From contig CM121341.1 of NCBI GenBank assembly GCA_051530055.1, positions 1,550,001 through 1,614,000 of the forward strand: a DNA stretch of 64,000 nucleotides. Reading direction: 5' to 3'. The notes under the pieces were generated by a model. That model worked only from the letters and a program-made list of their open reading frames with translations. It was not told where the DNA came from and ran no database searches. Positions 41,976 through 52,208 of this stretch are shown here, one piece after another. Positions within the stretch are counted from its first letter, which is position 1. Every line of letters begins with the position of its first letter. Source of the stretch: Neoechinorhynchus agilis. Its lineage: Eukaryota > Acanthocephala. The position numbers and the translations under genes were made by a program.

Positions 41976-43762
41976 ATGGAGAAGCAAGTTTCATCAAAAT
42001 CAGTCTCCTCGAAAGTTTCTACATCTGAGACCGGTTTAGAAAGTGAAAAACAAACGAAGGTTTCATCATGGCACCAAGAAAAAGAGCAACAACTTCAAGG
42101 CTTAAATGACCGTCTTGCAGCCTACATGGAAAAGGTAGAAGAACTCGAACTGGAGAATGTGGCAATTCAAGAAGCGATCGAAAATCTTAAAGCACAAGGT
42201 ACAATGACAGCATCAGAATTGAAAACGATATACGAAGATGAGAGAGCAGCACTACGTGCATCTTTAGATGAATACCACAAAGAATCGGCTGAACTTCACA
42301 AAGAAAACGAACGAATACAGGAATTGTACGAAAAAATTCAGGCTAGTGAACGCGCGAAGGGTGCACTTTTGGAAGATAAAGAACAAAAACTCGTTGAATT
42401 GGAACGTTTGATCGCTGAGCTTCGTTTGAAAGTCACTGATGTTAGTGGTAAACTCGAAGTTATGGCTCGAAAGTGGAAACAGAACGAAAAGCGTATTTTC
42501 GACCTTAAAACGGACATTAGCGATGTTAGGAAAAGGTTAAAAGCAGAGACGATGGCTAGGGTTGATTTGAGTAATCAAAACGCTTCTATAAAAGAAGAAT
42601 ACGAATTGTCGATGAATATGTCGGACCGAGACAGCTCGTTGAGCACTTCTAAAAGTCTCATAGACGTTGAATCCATACGGTGAAAAGGTGCGAGGATCTT
42701 GAGAGTAAAGGCGTTAGGGATTTTTTTGTCTAAACTATTAAACCTCGGTTTCTCGCGTCTTCTCTCATAGAGCAAATGGTAAAAGAGCGTTGTAACGTGG
42801 GTTTCCGCCAACAGCTGAGTCAACTGCGATGCGAAAATGAAGAGAAACGGCAGGCTTTAAAACAAGACAACGAACAAAAGATTGATAAGAAGATAAGCAA
42901 GGAACGTGAGCGGTATGAACGTATAATTTCTGCAACTAGCAGTCTTCAATCAAAATATGATATCACAAAGATTCAATTGGATCAAGCCAATACGGAATGC
43001 GACGCATTGATAGCAAGAGTTACTAAACTTTCTTCAACGGTTCTTGATTTAGAACGTCAAATAGACCATCTTCAGGAAGCTAACACATTTAAAGCTACCG
43101 AACAACAAAAGGAAATAGACCGCCTCAATGACGTTTTGTCTGAACTTCAGCTAAAATACGACGATCTCGTTCAAATTAACTTAACTCTTGATCAAGAGAT
43201 TTGCACTTTTAGGAAATTGGTGGAAAGCGGAGAGCAAAGACTTCAAGTTCAACGTAAACGACGAAAGTTCGATGCGGAAACTGAAGAGGCAGAAGGGAAG
43301 CATACTCGATTTTCGGTAATGTCCTCAGTTTCGACTGAAGGTATAGTTGAAATAATAAGTGCTTCAGAAGACTTAGTAAAGCTATTAAGTAAGCAGGAGA
43401 ATCCAGTATCTGTTTCTGGTTGGTATCTAAAATGGTTTGATACTTCTGAGCCTGCTGATGAAAAAAGTGAACCATTGGCGGTCTTCAAGTTCCCTCGAAA
43501 CGCAGTGATCAACGGCGAGGCTTGTGTTTACTCCGGCAACAATGCGCCACGAGGAGCGTTTCGTTTAAAACAACCAAATTGGCCTTCTCCTCATAATCCC
43601 CATGTACTAATTCTAATGGACGCTGACGATTCAATTGTTTCAAGATTAACAACAGAGTATGTTCATGAAGACAGTGGAGAGCAAGAGGAAAGTGCGGAAC
43701 GGGAGAAATCATGCGAAAAGGAAGAAAAACAAAAGAAATCACTTTTTGCGATGTTTTTCTAA
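41976..43762 (+). CDS. Nuclear lamin-like intermediate filament protein
   Basis: 559 residues in two exons, 41976-42665 and 42773-43762. The 107-bp intron (GTTGAA...CATAGAG) was placed because it restores the exact lamin spacing from SLID to LSQLR. A Ser/Thr-rich head of ~33 residues precedes coil 1A (LQGLNDRLAAYMEKVEELE, the lamin 'LQELNDRLAVYIDRVRSLE'). A long coiled rod ends YDDLVQINLTLDQEICTFRK (lamin '[20 protein letters not shown]'). At residue ~391 an NLS-like RKRRKF follows, as KKRKLE does in lamins. Residues ~430-525 form a lamin-tail domain (SVSGWYLKWFD ... CVYSGNNAPRG). The C-terminus is acidic then basic and ends SLFAMFF: no CaaX box. It could be a B-type lamin that lost prenylation, a lamin-derived cytoplasmic filament, or a gene with an unseen last exon. 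ATG directly abuts AG. Confidence 0.88.
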
Positions 43763-45200
43763 AAATTTGACTTGTCAAAATGAGATTATCTAATTGAAAA
43801 ATGAGAGACGTAACACGAGGGTTATGCTTTTAAAGCTTAAATTATTTTCCGGCTAACCTATTCTTTAGCATTTAAACGAGAATTTACTTCAGCTTTTCAG
43901 TCTAAAATTTAGTAGTCCTTAGTTTCCGGTCATAAATCCGAGCTATTTCTTTTATTGTTAGTTAGGCGTCTTGGAAATTATGAGTCAAACTCTACGAAAA
44001 TGAAGACATTGTTGATTGTGTTTATTCAGTTGGTTGATTTTCGACTGATTTCTCAATCGCATGTTTTCTTTTCGATTGTCATTACTTTAGCAATTTACGC
44101 AATTGAAACGAGATGTTTATTTTGGACTAATATTTCGGAGATTTACTTCTTCTTCAGTGTCCTCCAAAACAATCTAAAAAGGTGAGGAGGCTAACTCTCA
44201 CATTGGCTGCCTCCTACGACCGCCACTCCCACTTTTCACCTCTTGAGGATGAGCAACGCTTCCGTAAGGGAAAGCTCCAATAGCTCTCTCGCTTGGTACC
44301 TCACGGAAGCCGAAAGTTTTACTCCTTAAGTAAGAGAATTAGAATAAAGGCTCGATGCAATAGACACAACCAAGCGTTTAAGAGTGACGAGGGACAACCC
44401 GGCCCTCCTCAACTTGTGATTCAAGGCTGACGATGCATCAACATTTGAATGGTATCGTCAGTCTTGCAAGAAAGCCATAGTCATGCATCGAGATTCTCAC
44501 AATTCTTTGATTAATGAATGAAGCGATTTACACTGTGATGCACTAGATTACAATTTTTTTGTTCATCTTCACTGGAGGCAATAAATACCGCTACTGAGTA
44601 TATAAATAGAATGTTCGCTCCAAACGGCTATGTGTATCGAAAAATTGAGGGGCTTCAACGCCGAGCAGAATCGGTCTGCGAACGTTCGAGGAAGAGAAAA
44701 AGAATTGCGATTCCTTACCGATCCTCAAGATCCTGTAAGCGAGGAATTCACGAGCGATATCAAAAGGCTTATAAAAGAGACAGATCCGGAGGTTCGATTG
44801 GTCCATAGGACCGCTGAAACATTACGCAGGATCCTAACAAGGATGGCACACCCAAACTTGTCGACACCATGGGCCAAACACCTAGAAATTTTAGGTATTA
44901 TAATTTTTATAAAAAGTAATCAAAGTCACAAGTAAAAAACTGATAAATTTGAATTTAGACTTCAAATGCTGATATGCGCAATCGATTTATAAGTAAAAAT
45001 TATCCAACAAATATTTAATTAATTCCCCTGAAAACGTAACGTGTTTAAGCTTTTGATAATTTAGTGTATTTAATAAAATGACATCACAATCATTAAATCT
45101 TGGACGCTATTGCTCAAATAATTTTTTTAATTATTCCTAAGGAATCTTACAATACTTTAAGGTAAAGAAGTTATATATATGTATTTTTTGGTGATGAGAA
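43763..45200. other. Intergenic with an unassigned ORF region
   Basis: 43763-44180 shows nothing recognisable. From ~44180 to ~44935 base composition is less AT-rich, and two overlapping frames stay open. One, at 44630-44935 plus, reads EEFTSDIKRLIKETDPEVR and LVHRTAETLRRILTRM, charged and helical. It looks like part of an old mobile element or a captured exon, but no family is recognised. 44936-45200 is AT-rich spacer. Confidence 0.35.
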
Positions 45201-45223
45201 AAATTGAGATTAATTTATTAATT

Positions 45224-45393
45224 GTCAGTATTTCGTCCGTCTCGTCGGACTTCTTCAGGTCAAAAGGGTAGATTCTGTTTTCTTATTGACCTCGTTTCGA
45301 TGCTCACCAATCCTGCGTCGTAGATTGTTAGTCTGCCCAATGTAGATTTGTGGGTACTCCTTACAGGTATCTTATAGACGCACCCTTCCGAGA
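45224..45393 (-). mobile_element. Penelope-like element fragment: GIY-YIG endonuclease and hammerhead-like motif
   Basis: On the minus strand, 45270-45393 encodes pieces of a GIY-YIG nuclease: GCVYKIP and, in another frame, KEYPQIYIGQTNNLRRRIG followed by EHRNEV. That is the order 'VY.I.C..C...YIGQT...L..R..EH' of Penelope-like endonucleases. Directly 3' (45259-45224) comes ctgaagaagtccgacgag then acggacgaaatactgac: a CUGAAGA box, a GTCC/GGAC stem and a GAAA box, i.e. a hammerhead-like core as known from Penelope-like elements. Only this 3' scrap remains; LINE copy C begins at its other edge. Confidence 0.6.
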
Positions 45394-46600
45394 TGGAGTT
45401 GGCTAACAAGAACGCGGTCTTCATCCCCAAATTATTGTACAAGGTTCGCACAGCAACATTCTTCAAGCATAAGGAAGGATTGGCTAAGCTCGACGGCAAG
45501 GTGAGGGCTTGTCTCGAGCGTATTTTAAATGTGCAGCTCTCAGATGAGGCGTGGCGACAAGCTTCTTTGTCTGTGTCATCTGGGGGATTGGGGATTCGGG
45601 CACTAGTGGACCTTGCTTTGCCGGCCTTTCTTGGATCGTTTGAGGGGAGCCTTCCAGTATCGAAGAAAATTTTGAAGGAAAAGTTCTGTCTTGACCGGGA
45701 TTTCGTGGTGGCGGTTGAGGAATGGTGCCAACAGATAGGCGCTAACCATGTTCCCGTAAATGGCCTCAGACAGTCGATCTGGGACGGACCTCTTGTCGCG
45801 AGAGCTCACAGCTCTCTACTTTCAGGTTCTCGCGATGGGGTCGTCCGAGCTAGACTGTTGGCAGTTTCAACACGAGAATCTGGGGCGTGGTTGGAGGCTG
45901 TTCCTCTGGCATCAGTGGGAACTCTTCTTACTGATGAGGTAACGAGGATCGCAGTATCCTTAAGACTTGGTCTCCCGATATGCACGCCCCATCGCTGTCG
46001 ATGTGGGTCTTTGGTTGATGCTTTCGGGCGACACGGTCTCGTCTGCAGAAGGTCAGCAGGAAGGTTCTCACGCCATTCTGAAATCAATAACGCAATTTCT
46101 CGGGCGTTGAGAACGGCGAACTTCCCGAACATCCTGGAACCCGCCCATCTTTGTCGACTAGATGGCATTTCGGTCTTCCCGTGGCGGGAGGGCAAATGCC
46201 TTCTCTGGGACGCCACGTCCCTCGCAGCCAGCAACATCCGCTACTCCCTCGAAATCGCCGGTGGTGCCGCCAGTGCAGCGGAAGGGAGGAAAATACGGAA
46301 ATATCTTCACTTATCGAGGGCTCACTATTTTGTCCCCTTTGGGGTAGGGACGTATGGAGCGCTCGGCAGCTCGGCACTCTCTCTGCTCCAGGATCTCTCG
46401 ATGAAATTGAGAGAGGCAACCGGAGGATCAAGAGCAGGCGTATTCCTTCGACAAAATATCTCGCTGGCAGTACAACGAGGCAATGCTGCCAGCGTGATAG
46501 CGACGGTCGAGGAAGGACAAAAGCTGCAATTTGGCGGGAGGTGGCGAGTGCGCTTCAAACAGATTCTTTGAATTGTTAAAAATATATTATGTTTCCCTTT
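45394..46600 (+). mobile_element. LINE 3' half (REL type), copy C
   Basis: Longest clean open frame of the LINE group here (about 390 codons, 45393-46571). It starts inside the RT thumb (NAVFIPKLLYKVRTATFFKH), continues through GGLGIRALVDLALPAFLGS, LRLGLPICTPHRCRCG (zinc knuckle), GRHGLVCRRSAGRFSRH, LEPAHLCRLDG and LLWDATSLAAS, and ends LRQNISLAVQRGNAASVIA. The RT catalytic core is absent by 5' truncation. The frame stays open to the ORF end, so insertion is younger than copies A and D. The PDG residues of the endonuclease are absent, as in copy B. Confidence 0.8.
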
Positions 46601-47121
46601 TTATATTTCTAGAGGTAAGAGCTTGTAGTTTAAAAAAGAAAACTCGAAAATTTTGCACGAGTCGAAAGACGGCGAATGAGAAATCTATGCCCAGCACATA
46701 GAATATTGTTCATGATATTCAAGGAGCTTTTAGTCGTATTAGCAACTATCTATGCATTGTGATGATGAATAAGAATAAATCATTATCATAGACCTAAGAA
46801 TGAACAAATTTGTGTTTCCGAAAACCTTTCATTTCCAAAATTCTTGATGAAATCTTTATAGTAAATTGAATTTATAAATTGAACAAGTCCCATTTTCATG
46901 AGTAAGATAATTTTTCATATCCATGATATATTTTTCGACGCTGCTTGTGAACCAAACGATTTTTAATTTTTGAAGTTTAATTTTGGATTAATGCTTGAGA
47001 ATGCTGGATTTGCCCGGCCAAATATTGCAATAAATCAATATCTTTATTGTCCGGAGAGTAGGAATCACCTCAGCAACACTATAATACCTCCGGGGAACCT
47101 TTTACATCAGATTATTGTTGA
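46601..47121. other. Intergenic
   Basis: Nothing recognised. Confidence 0.4.
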
Positions 47122-47216
47122 ATTCTTCACCCGATTAATGATTTTTTATTATTGATGTTTCGAACCTCGTCAGGCTCGTCTTTTTTAATAATAAAATCAT
47201 TTACCGGATGAAGACC
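47122..47216. repeat. Two inverted copies of the dispersed repeat end
   Basis: tcttcacccgattaatgatt at the left is inverted at the right (aatcatttaccggatgaaga). Between them, on the minus strand, cctgacgaggttcgaaacatc keeps a CTGA-GA...GAAAC-ATC core like the copy at 51158-51232. The pair could fold as one hairpin. Confidence 0.45.
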
Positions 47217-47689
47217 TTAACAATAACACGCATTTTGCGATTTTAGTTCAACATTTATAAAATTTTCACAGACTGTATTTGATACCAATACGATATATTT
47301 GTGTAATTTCCTTCAAATTACACAAATAATTTAAAGGAAAATGACAAAAAATAATGAAGGTGCGAATTTTGATAATACTAGAAAGTACTGAATATTTTTG
47401 CGGAAATAAAAAGGTTTTCTCGGGAACATTTTTATAAGCAACACTGATTTCGGAAATAGAAATAAAGTTTAATCATTAAGTTCATCGAATGCGTAGACAG
47501 CCGTAATGATAAAATACTAATGCTTTGGACTTTTAAGTAAAGAAATTAATCGACTGACTGAATCTGCTTAACAGGACATTGACGAAAAAATAGATCACTG
47601 TTACAGCAATACCGGCAACTTATAATGGGCTTGAAATCAGATTATAAAGTAACAAATCATTCTATGACAAGTAGTACTGCGCGACCTGG
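47217..47689. other. Intergenic
   Basis: AT-rich, no feature recognised apart from a small palindrome (tgtgtaatttcct / aaattacaca) near 47300. Confidence 0.4.
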
Positions 47690-49140
47690 AGACACTCGTA
47701 AGGGAGACTGCGAAATTGGCCGTTGAGCTAAATGCAGGAAAATGCAAACTGTTGGTAATGAACATCGAAGACGAGTCAGCGCGGAGCGAAATCGTCAAAG
47801 GTTTTCGAAATCTGACACTGGGTTTAGAATTGATCACTCTAGACCGGCTGAGTCTTCTAAAAAGCTGCGTTTTTGATTCTAATGTGGAAAATGAAATCGA
47901 CCATCTACTCCGGAACATCACGATGCTGTGGGATGGAGTCCGAGAACTTTCGTCACACGAGGCTCTATTCATGATCAAGAATACCCTCTTCATTCCGAAA
48001 CTACTTTATAAACTGCGCACGGCTTCCTTCTTCAAGCACGTCGATAAGCTAAAGAAGCTCGATGACATTGTGAAGGCGTGTCTCGAGCACATTTTAAATA
48101 TCCAGCTATGATACGAAGCCTGGCGACAAGCTTCATTGCCTGTATCGTCCGGTGGCTTGGGTATTCGAAAAACAGTAGATGTGTCATTGCCCACGTTTTT
48201 AGGATCATTCGAAGGGAGTTGGGATCTGATAAAACGTATATTGGGACCCGAGTTCTGTTTAGCGGACGAATTTCTAGTGGGGGTCCAGGAATGCTGGGAG
48301 AAGACGGGTTACAATCAAGTTCCCGTGAATGGCCTAAAGCAGTCTATCTGGGATAAACCTTTAGTCGCTTGAGCTCATAGTTCTCTAATTTGAGGCTCTC
48401 GCGGCGAAGTCAACCGGGCTAGATTGCTGGCAGTCTCTACAAGAGAATCGGGAGCATGGTTAGAAGCCCTACCCATTGCATTCGCAGGAACACTCCTCGT
48501 AGACGAAGCAGTTCGGATCGGAGTTTCCATCAGATTAGGTCTACCGATTTGTGTCGAACATCGTTGCCAGTGTGGAATGATCGTGGATCCACTGGGGAGA
48601 CATGGTCTTGTTTGCAACAAATCAGGGGGTCGTTTCTCACGGATTGCTGAATTGAACGACGTAATTTCGCGTGCCCTGAATACGATGAACGTCCCAAACA
48701 TTTTAGAGCCAAGCAACCTGTGCCGACTCGATGGTCGTCGTCCGGATGGCGTCACCGTATTTCTCTGGGACGCCACAAGTGTAGACACGTTCGCGGCAAG
48801 TAACAGAAGGTTTGTGGTGCAGTCCCCAGGCGAAGCGGCTACTGCCGCGGAGGACCGAAAGGTGGCGAAATATAAAGAATTAAGTAGGTCTCACGTTTTT
48901 ATACCCTTTGGAGTTGAGACTCTTGGTGCGCTCGGTAGCTCGGCACTTAGACTTACGAAGGAGTTATCGTGTAGACTCCTGGCCAAGAGAGGAAATACAA
49001 GAACTGGTGCCTTCCTACGCCAAAACATTGGTCTCGCGATCCAAAGAGGAAACGCAGCGAGTGTGGTCGCGACCACTGAGGGAGAGCGATGTCTCTTCTT
49101 CGTAGACGATGGTGATTGTTTAAACGTTTTGTTGTTTCGG
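47690..49140 (+). mobile_element. LINE 3' part (REL type), copy D, copy A subfamily
   Basis: Starts abruptly in the RT palm/thumb (LETLVRETAKLAVELNAGKC) and runs through FIPKLLYKLRTASFFKH, CQCGMIVDPLGRHGLVC, GRFSRIAELNDVISRALN, LEPSNLCRLDGRRPDGVTV and LWDATSVDTFAAS to RQNIGLAIQRGNAASVVA. It is the only copy here that keeps the RRPDG...WDAT-VDT endonuclease motif. Two or three in-frame stops or shifts separate the frames (47716-48111, 48136-48372, 48424-49191). It is the complete reference for the region deleted from copy A. Confidence 0.78.
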
Positions 49141-50290
49141 TGGGAGGGGAATTTCTCTGGATGTAAAGGCGGGGGAGATGTGGGGTTATGAATGGGTGAT
49201 ATCGTCGGCATGTAAGAAAAGTTCAAAGTGAGAGGAGAGAGGAATGAGGTTGTTTAGGAAAATATTAAAAAGAAGTGGTGACAGCATAGCACCTTGATGT
49301 AGGCCTTTGGTGAGAAATTTGATGATTGAGGAAGTAGATCGGCAGTGAATGTATTGTTTGCGATTGTGAAGATAAGAGGCGAGCCAGCTTATCTGCGTTA
49401 AGTTCAGACATAAATCGGAGCACTCCCCGAGGATTGAATGGTCCACTGAGTCGAAAGCTTTCGATAAATCAAGTTGAATGAGACGGTGACGTGGGAGGAA
49501 TAATTGTTGAAGTTACATAGAAGCGTATTATAAATGCAAAATAGGACATCGTTTGTAGAAAATTTTGGCCGGAAGCCGAATTTCAGGGGCGATAACTTTT
49601 GATTGAAAAGTGAAAGAAGGCGAGATTTAAAACATTTTTCGATGATTTTTGAAAGAGCGGGTAAAATGGATATTGGATGGAATGATTCGGTGGAAATCGG
49701 ATGCCCTTTTTTCGGAACGAGTATAACTTTGGCAGTTTTAAGGCAAGAGGGGTAGATGCAATATAAAAAGCTGTGATTTATAATATGCGTAAGAGGGTCT
49801 ATGAGTTCGGGGACGATGTAGCGAAGAGCCCGGTATGCGATTTCAAATTGAGAGGACGAATTTCGAGATAATTTCTTGAGACGCTGTAGTGCTTTATATG
49901 ACGAAACTAAGGGGAGTATCGGCGAGTTGACAAAAGTGTCAGTTGTATTAGTTATAGTTTTGGGTAGAGTTTGATGTGGAACAATGATTATAATTTGAGT
50001 CAGGGCAGAGGTTCTGATTGATGGAGTCTAGAACATGTTTTAGTTCAGAAAAGGAACAAATTTGGGAAGGGATCAGGGTTGAGTAGACCAATAGAGTCCT
50101 TGACGGCCCGCCACCATGTTCAATTGCGATCTGAACGAATTTTGAAGGAAAGCCAGTTTTTGCGGGCAACAATTATTTGGTTAGTTCTTTTTTTAAACGG
50201 GGAAAGATATCGGCTACTTTATGGATTATTTTTCATTTTTTTTGTAGAATCTACATTTGGAAATCGGAGAATAAAAAGGACGGAGGTGAC
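49141..50290 (-). mobile_element. LINE reverse transcriptase of a different class (CR1/jockey-like)
   Basis: Minus strand. From 5' to 3': a WWRAVKDSIG linker near 50110, AKVILVPKKG (~49730), RT motif LSKIIEKCFKSRLL, PLKFGFRP, IQLDLSKAFDSVDHSIL (~49460), ISWLASYLHNRKQYIHC, TKGLHQGAMLSPLLFNIFLN, and FELFLHADDI, where the catalytic box is HADD instead of YADD. These are motifs of APE-type LINE RTs and clearly different from the REL LINEs around it. The frame changes several times, so it is dead. Ends where copy D ends, so one probably inserted beside or into the other. Confidence 0.75.
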
Positions 50291-50353
50291 GTCAGATGGA
50301 AAACTAATCTGTAAAAAGCGCAGCGCTGATTTTTTGAACAAGTATTGACGACC

Positions 50354-50985
50354 TCATAATTTATACCGATCAACGTCGATACTTTCAAGGTGTAGAGCGT
50401 CAATGGCTTCACCAAGTTCGTCCAATTGGCTCATAATCTCCTTCATGTTTTTACGCGATCGTTCCCTCCGTTCCTCTCTCTCCACTTCAGAATCTTGCTG
50501 ACTATGTTGAGTATCCGAAGTGCCAATTGACTGTTTTGAACCGTCAGGAAATAACAAACGCTCGTGAGTTCGAGCAATCCTTTCTTGTTCTTTTCGAACT
50601 GCCTCTACCTCAGCGTAGTCTTCTTCTACTGCTGCATTTGACTCACTAAAAGACTACACTGCGTCTAATTTCTCAAATGAATAAGATTTATCGAATAAGG
50701 AACCCGACCGGTATTGCTGGAGTAGGCGATGCAGTTCGGAATCCGTATCATCGCGATTTTGAGATTCAGTTGATGAATCCTCACCTTCACTATCGGCCAT
50801 TTGTTCACCTAAAAGGTGTTCAATCTCCTCCTTTGCTACTTCATCTGTACGTCCCGTGCGAAACATTCTTTCGTATGATCGCGCATTGGGTTCGGATATC
50901 GATTGATTTCAATTATATTTATGGTTTCTTTCGTAGCCAGATTTAAATCTCGGCGTCATACTTGGAGATAGGCACGGGAATCTTG
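50354..50985 (-). CDS. Acidic coiled-coil ORF, unknown function
   Basis: Two minus-strand segments in the same frame: 50654-50866 (FRTGRTDEVAKEEIEHLLG, then an acidic EGEDSSTESQ stretch and LHRLLQQYR) and 50354-50650 (EEDYAEVEAVRKEQERIAR ... EEREREE-type coil, LDELGEAIDALHL...DVDRYKL). A TAG separates them. A 63-bp in-frame segment (CCG/GTCGGG...CTTTTAG/TGAG) covers that TAG and could be a short intron, giving QQYRESNAAV. The frame also extends upstream toward an ATG near 50969 (MTPRFKSGYERNHKYN), again with one TGA between. Either a multi-exon host gene or a decaying copy. No family recognised. Confidence 0.4.
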
Positions 50986-52208
50986 GTAATTCAATTAAAA
51001 GATTTGGCAGTGAAAATCTTACCTCTTCAATTCGTCAGAGGAAACTTTTCCTAACTCAAACATTTTCGATTGCTTAATCACTTGTAGAATTTTGATATTG
51101 TTAGCATTAAATCATTTTTAGATTATCCTTCAGCTTTCGTTAGGAAAATACAATTTTTGGTCTTCATCCGGTAAATAATTTTTTTATTAAAGATGTTTCG
51201 AGCCTTGCCAAGTTCATCATCAGTTTGGTAGATATTAAGCTTCTTATCGAAATACCTTTTTCTCTTTAAGAAAATCCTCTATAGGTTGCTGCCACTTAAC
51301 TATTCTTGAATCGTCTTTTAATCAACTCCTAATTCCCATAAGTTTTATGAAAATAGTTTGAAAAATTCATTCGAGTCTTCAAATCGTTTTGAATCATCAA
51401 TTCTCCGGGATGATAGAGTTGTGGTGATCGCTTCCTTGCGAAATATTTCAATTCACTAAAATATTTCCTTTCCGGGTTTATAATCAAAACAACTCTGATC
51501 TCTCAAAAATAATAGAAAGTTCGGCGATCATAATCTCTTGGATAAGAATAGAAAAACAATATAAAATAACTAAAAACTTTTTGGATGACTGACGAGGATA
51601 CGCTTTCTGGGATTTATGATCAAGACAACGCTAATCTCGGAAGTACCATTTAGAAGTTTTCACCCGGTAAAGAGATTATTAAAGACGTTATAATAACACG
51701 TTTCACTTGTTAATCCAAAAAGAATAGGACCAATGTCCCCGTTTGGGTCCTCACAAAAACACTCGATTTCTGATCGGTTAAATGAATGTTGATTATGGAC
51801 TGGATCACGGGTTCGGTTGGATTCGAAAGTCGGCGGTTATTCTTGTGAGGTTGAGTCTTTTTTCCTTTTCATTTCGGATGATGGTATGGAAAAATGAGGG
51901 GAGGATGAAATGAATTGGGATTACGATTGTTTTGCTCATGTGAAAAGAGAACGACTTTAGAGTTCCTGTTTTTAGAGGCAGTGACGGTTCCTGCGCCGGT
52001 GAAAAGTATCGAATTATTCGTCTTAATTGTTGAGTTTTGCGGGAATAAACACAAACTCCGAGTCGGATTCATCACCAGTTTGTAAGTTGTGAGCACGAAA
52101 ACAATGAATAATTTGAGTCGACGTGAAATACAAAATCTAAAGTATTTTAAAAAGAAATTTTACCCATCGAATCCAACAAAGTTCAGGCTTTATTCATTTA
52201 AATACAAA
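50986..52208. other. Intergenic with a dispersed repeat
   Basis: Holds the repeat at 51158-51232 and a partial second copy at 51656-51710 (cacccggtaaagag...aaagacgtt). No gene recognised; the run to 52208 is the 3' flank of bystin. Confidence 0.4.
51158..51232 (-). repeat. Dispersed repeat with hammerhead-like core
   Basis: Minus strand reads ctgatgatgaacttggcaag then gctcgaaacatc, with CTGATGA and CGAAAC-ATC boxes and a possible imperfect stem (GAACTT / AAGGCTC). It continues into an A/T stretch ending ccggatgaagacc. Shared with 35228-35300 and 47122-47216. Confidence 0.4.

Noticed and set aside
42666-42772. Two separate coiled-coil genes at 41976 and 42776
   Set aside because: An intron with donor GAC/GTTGAA and acceptor AG/CAA restores exactly the residue spacing found in lamins.
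44611-44935. Host gene encoding a 101-residue helical protein
   Set aside because: Two overlapping frames are equally open, there is no acceptor or promoter context and no family; kept only as an unassigned stretch.
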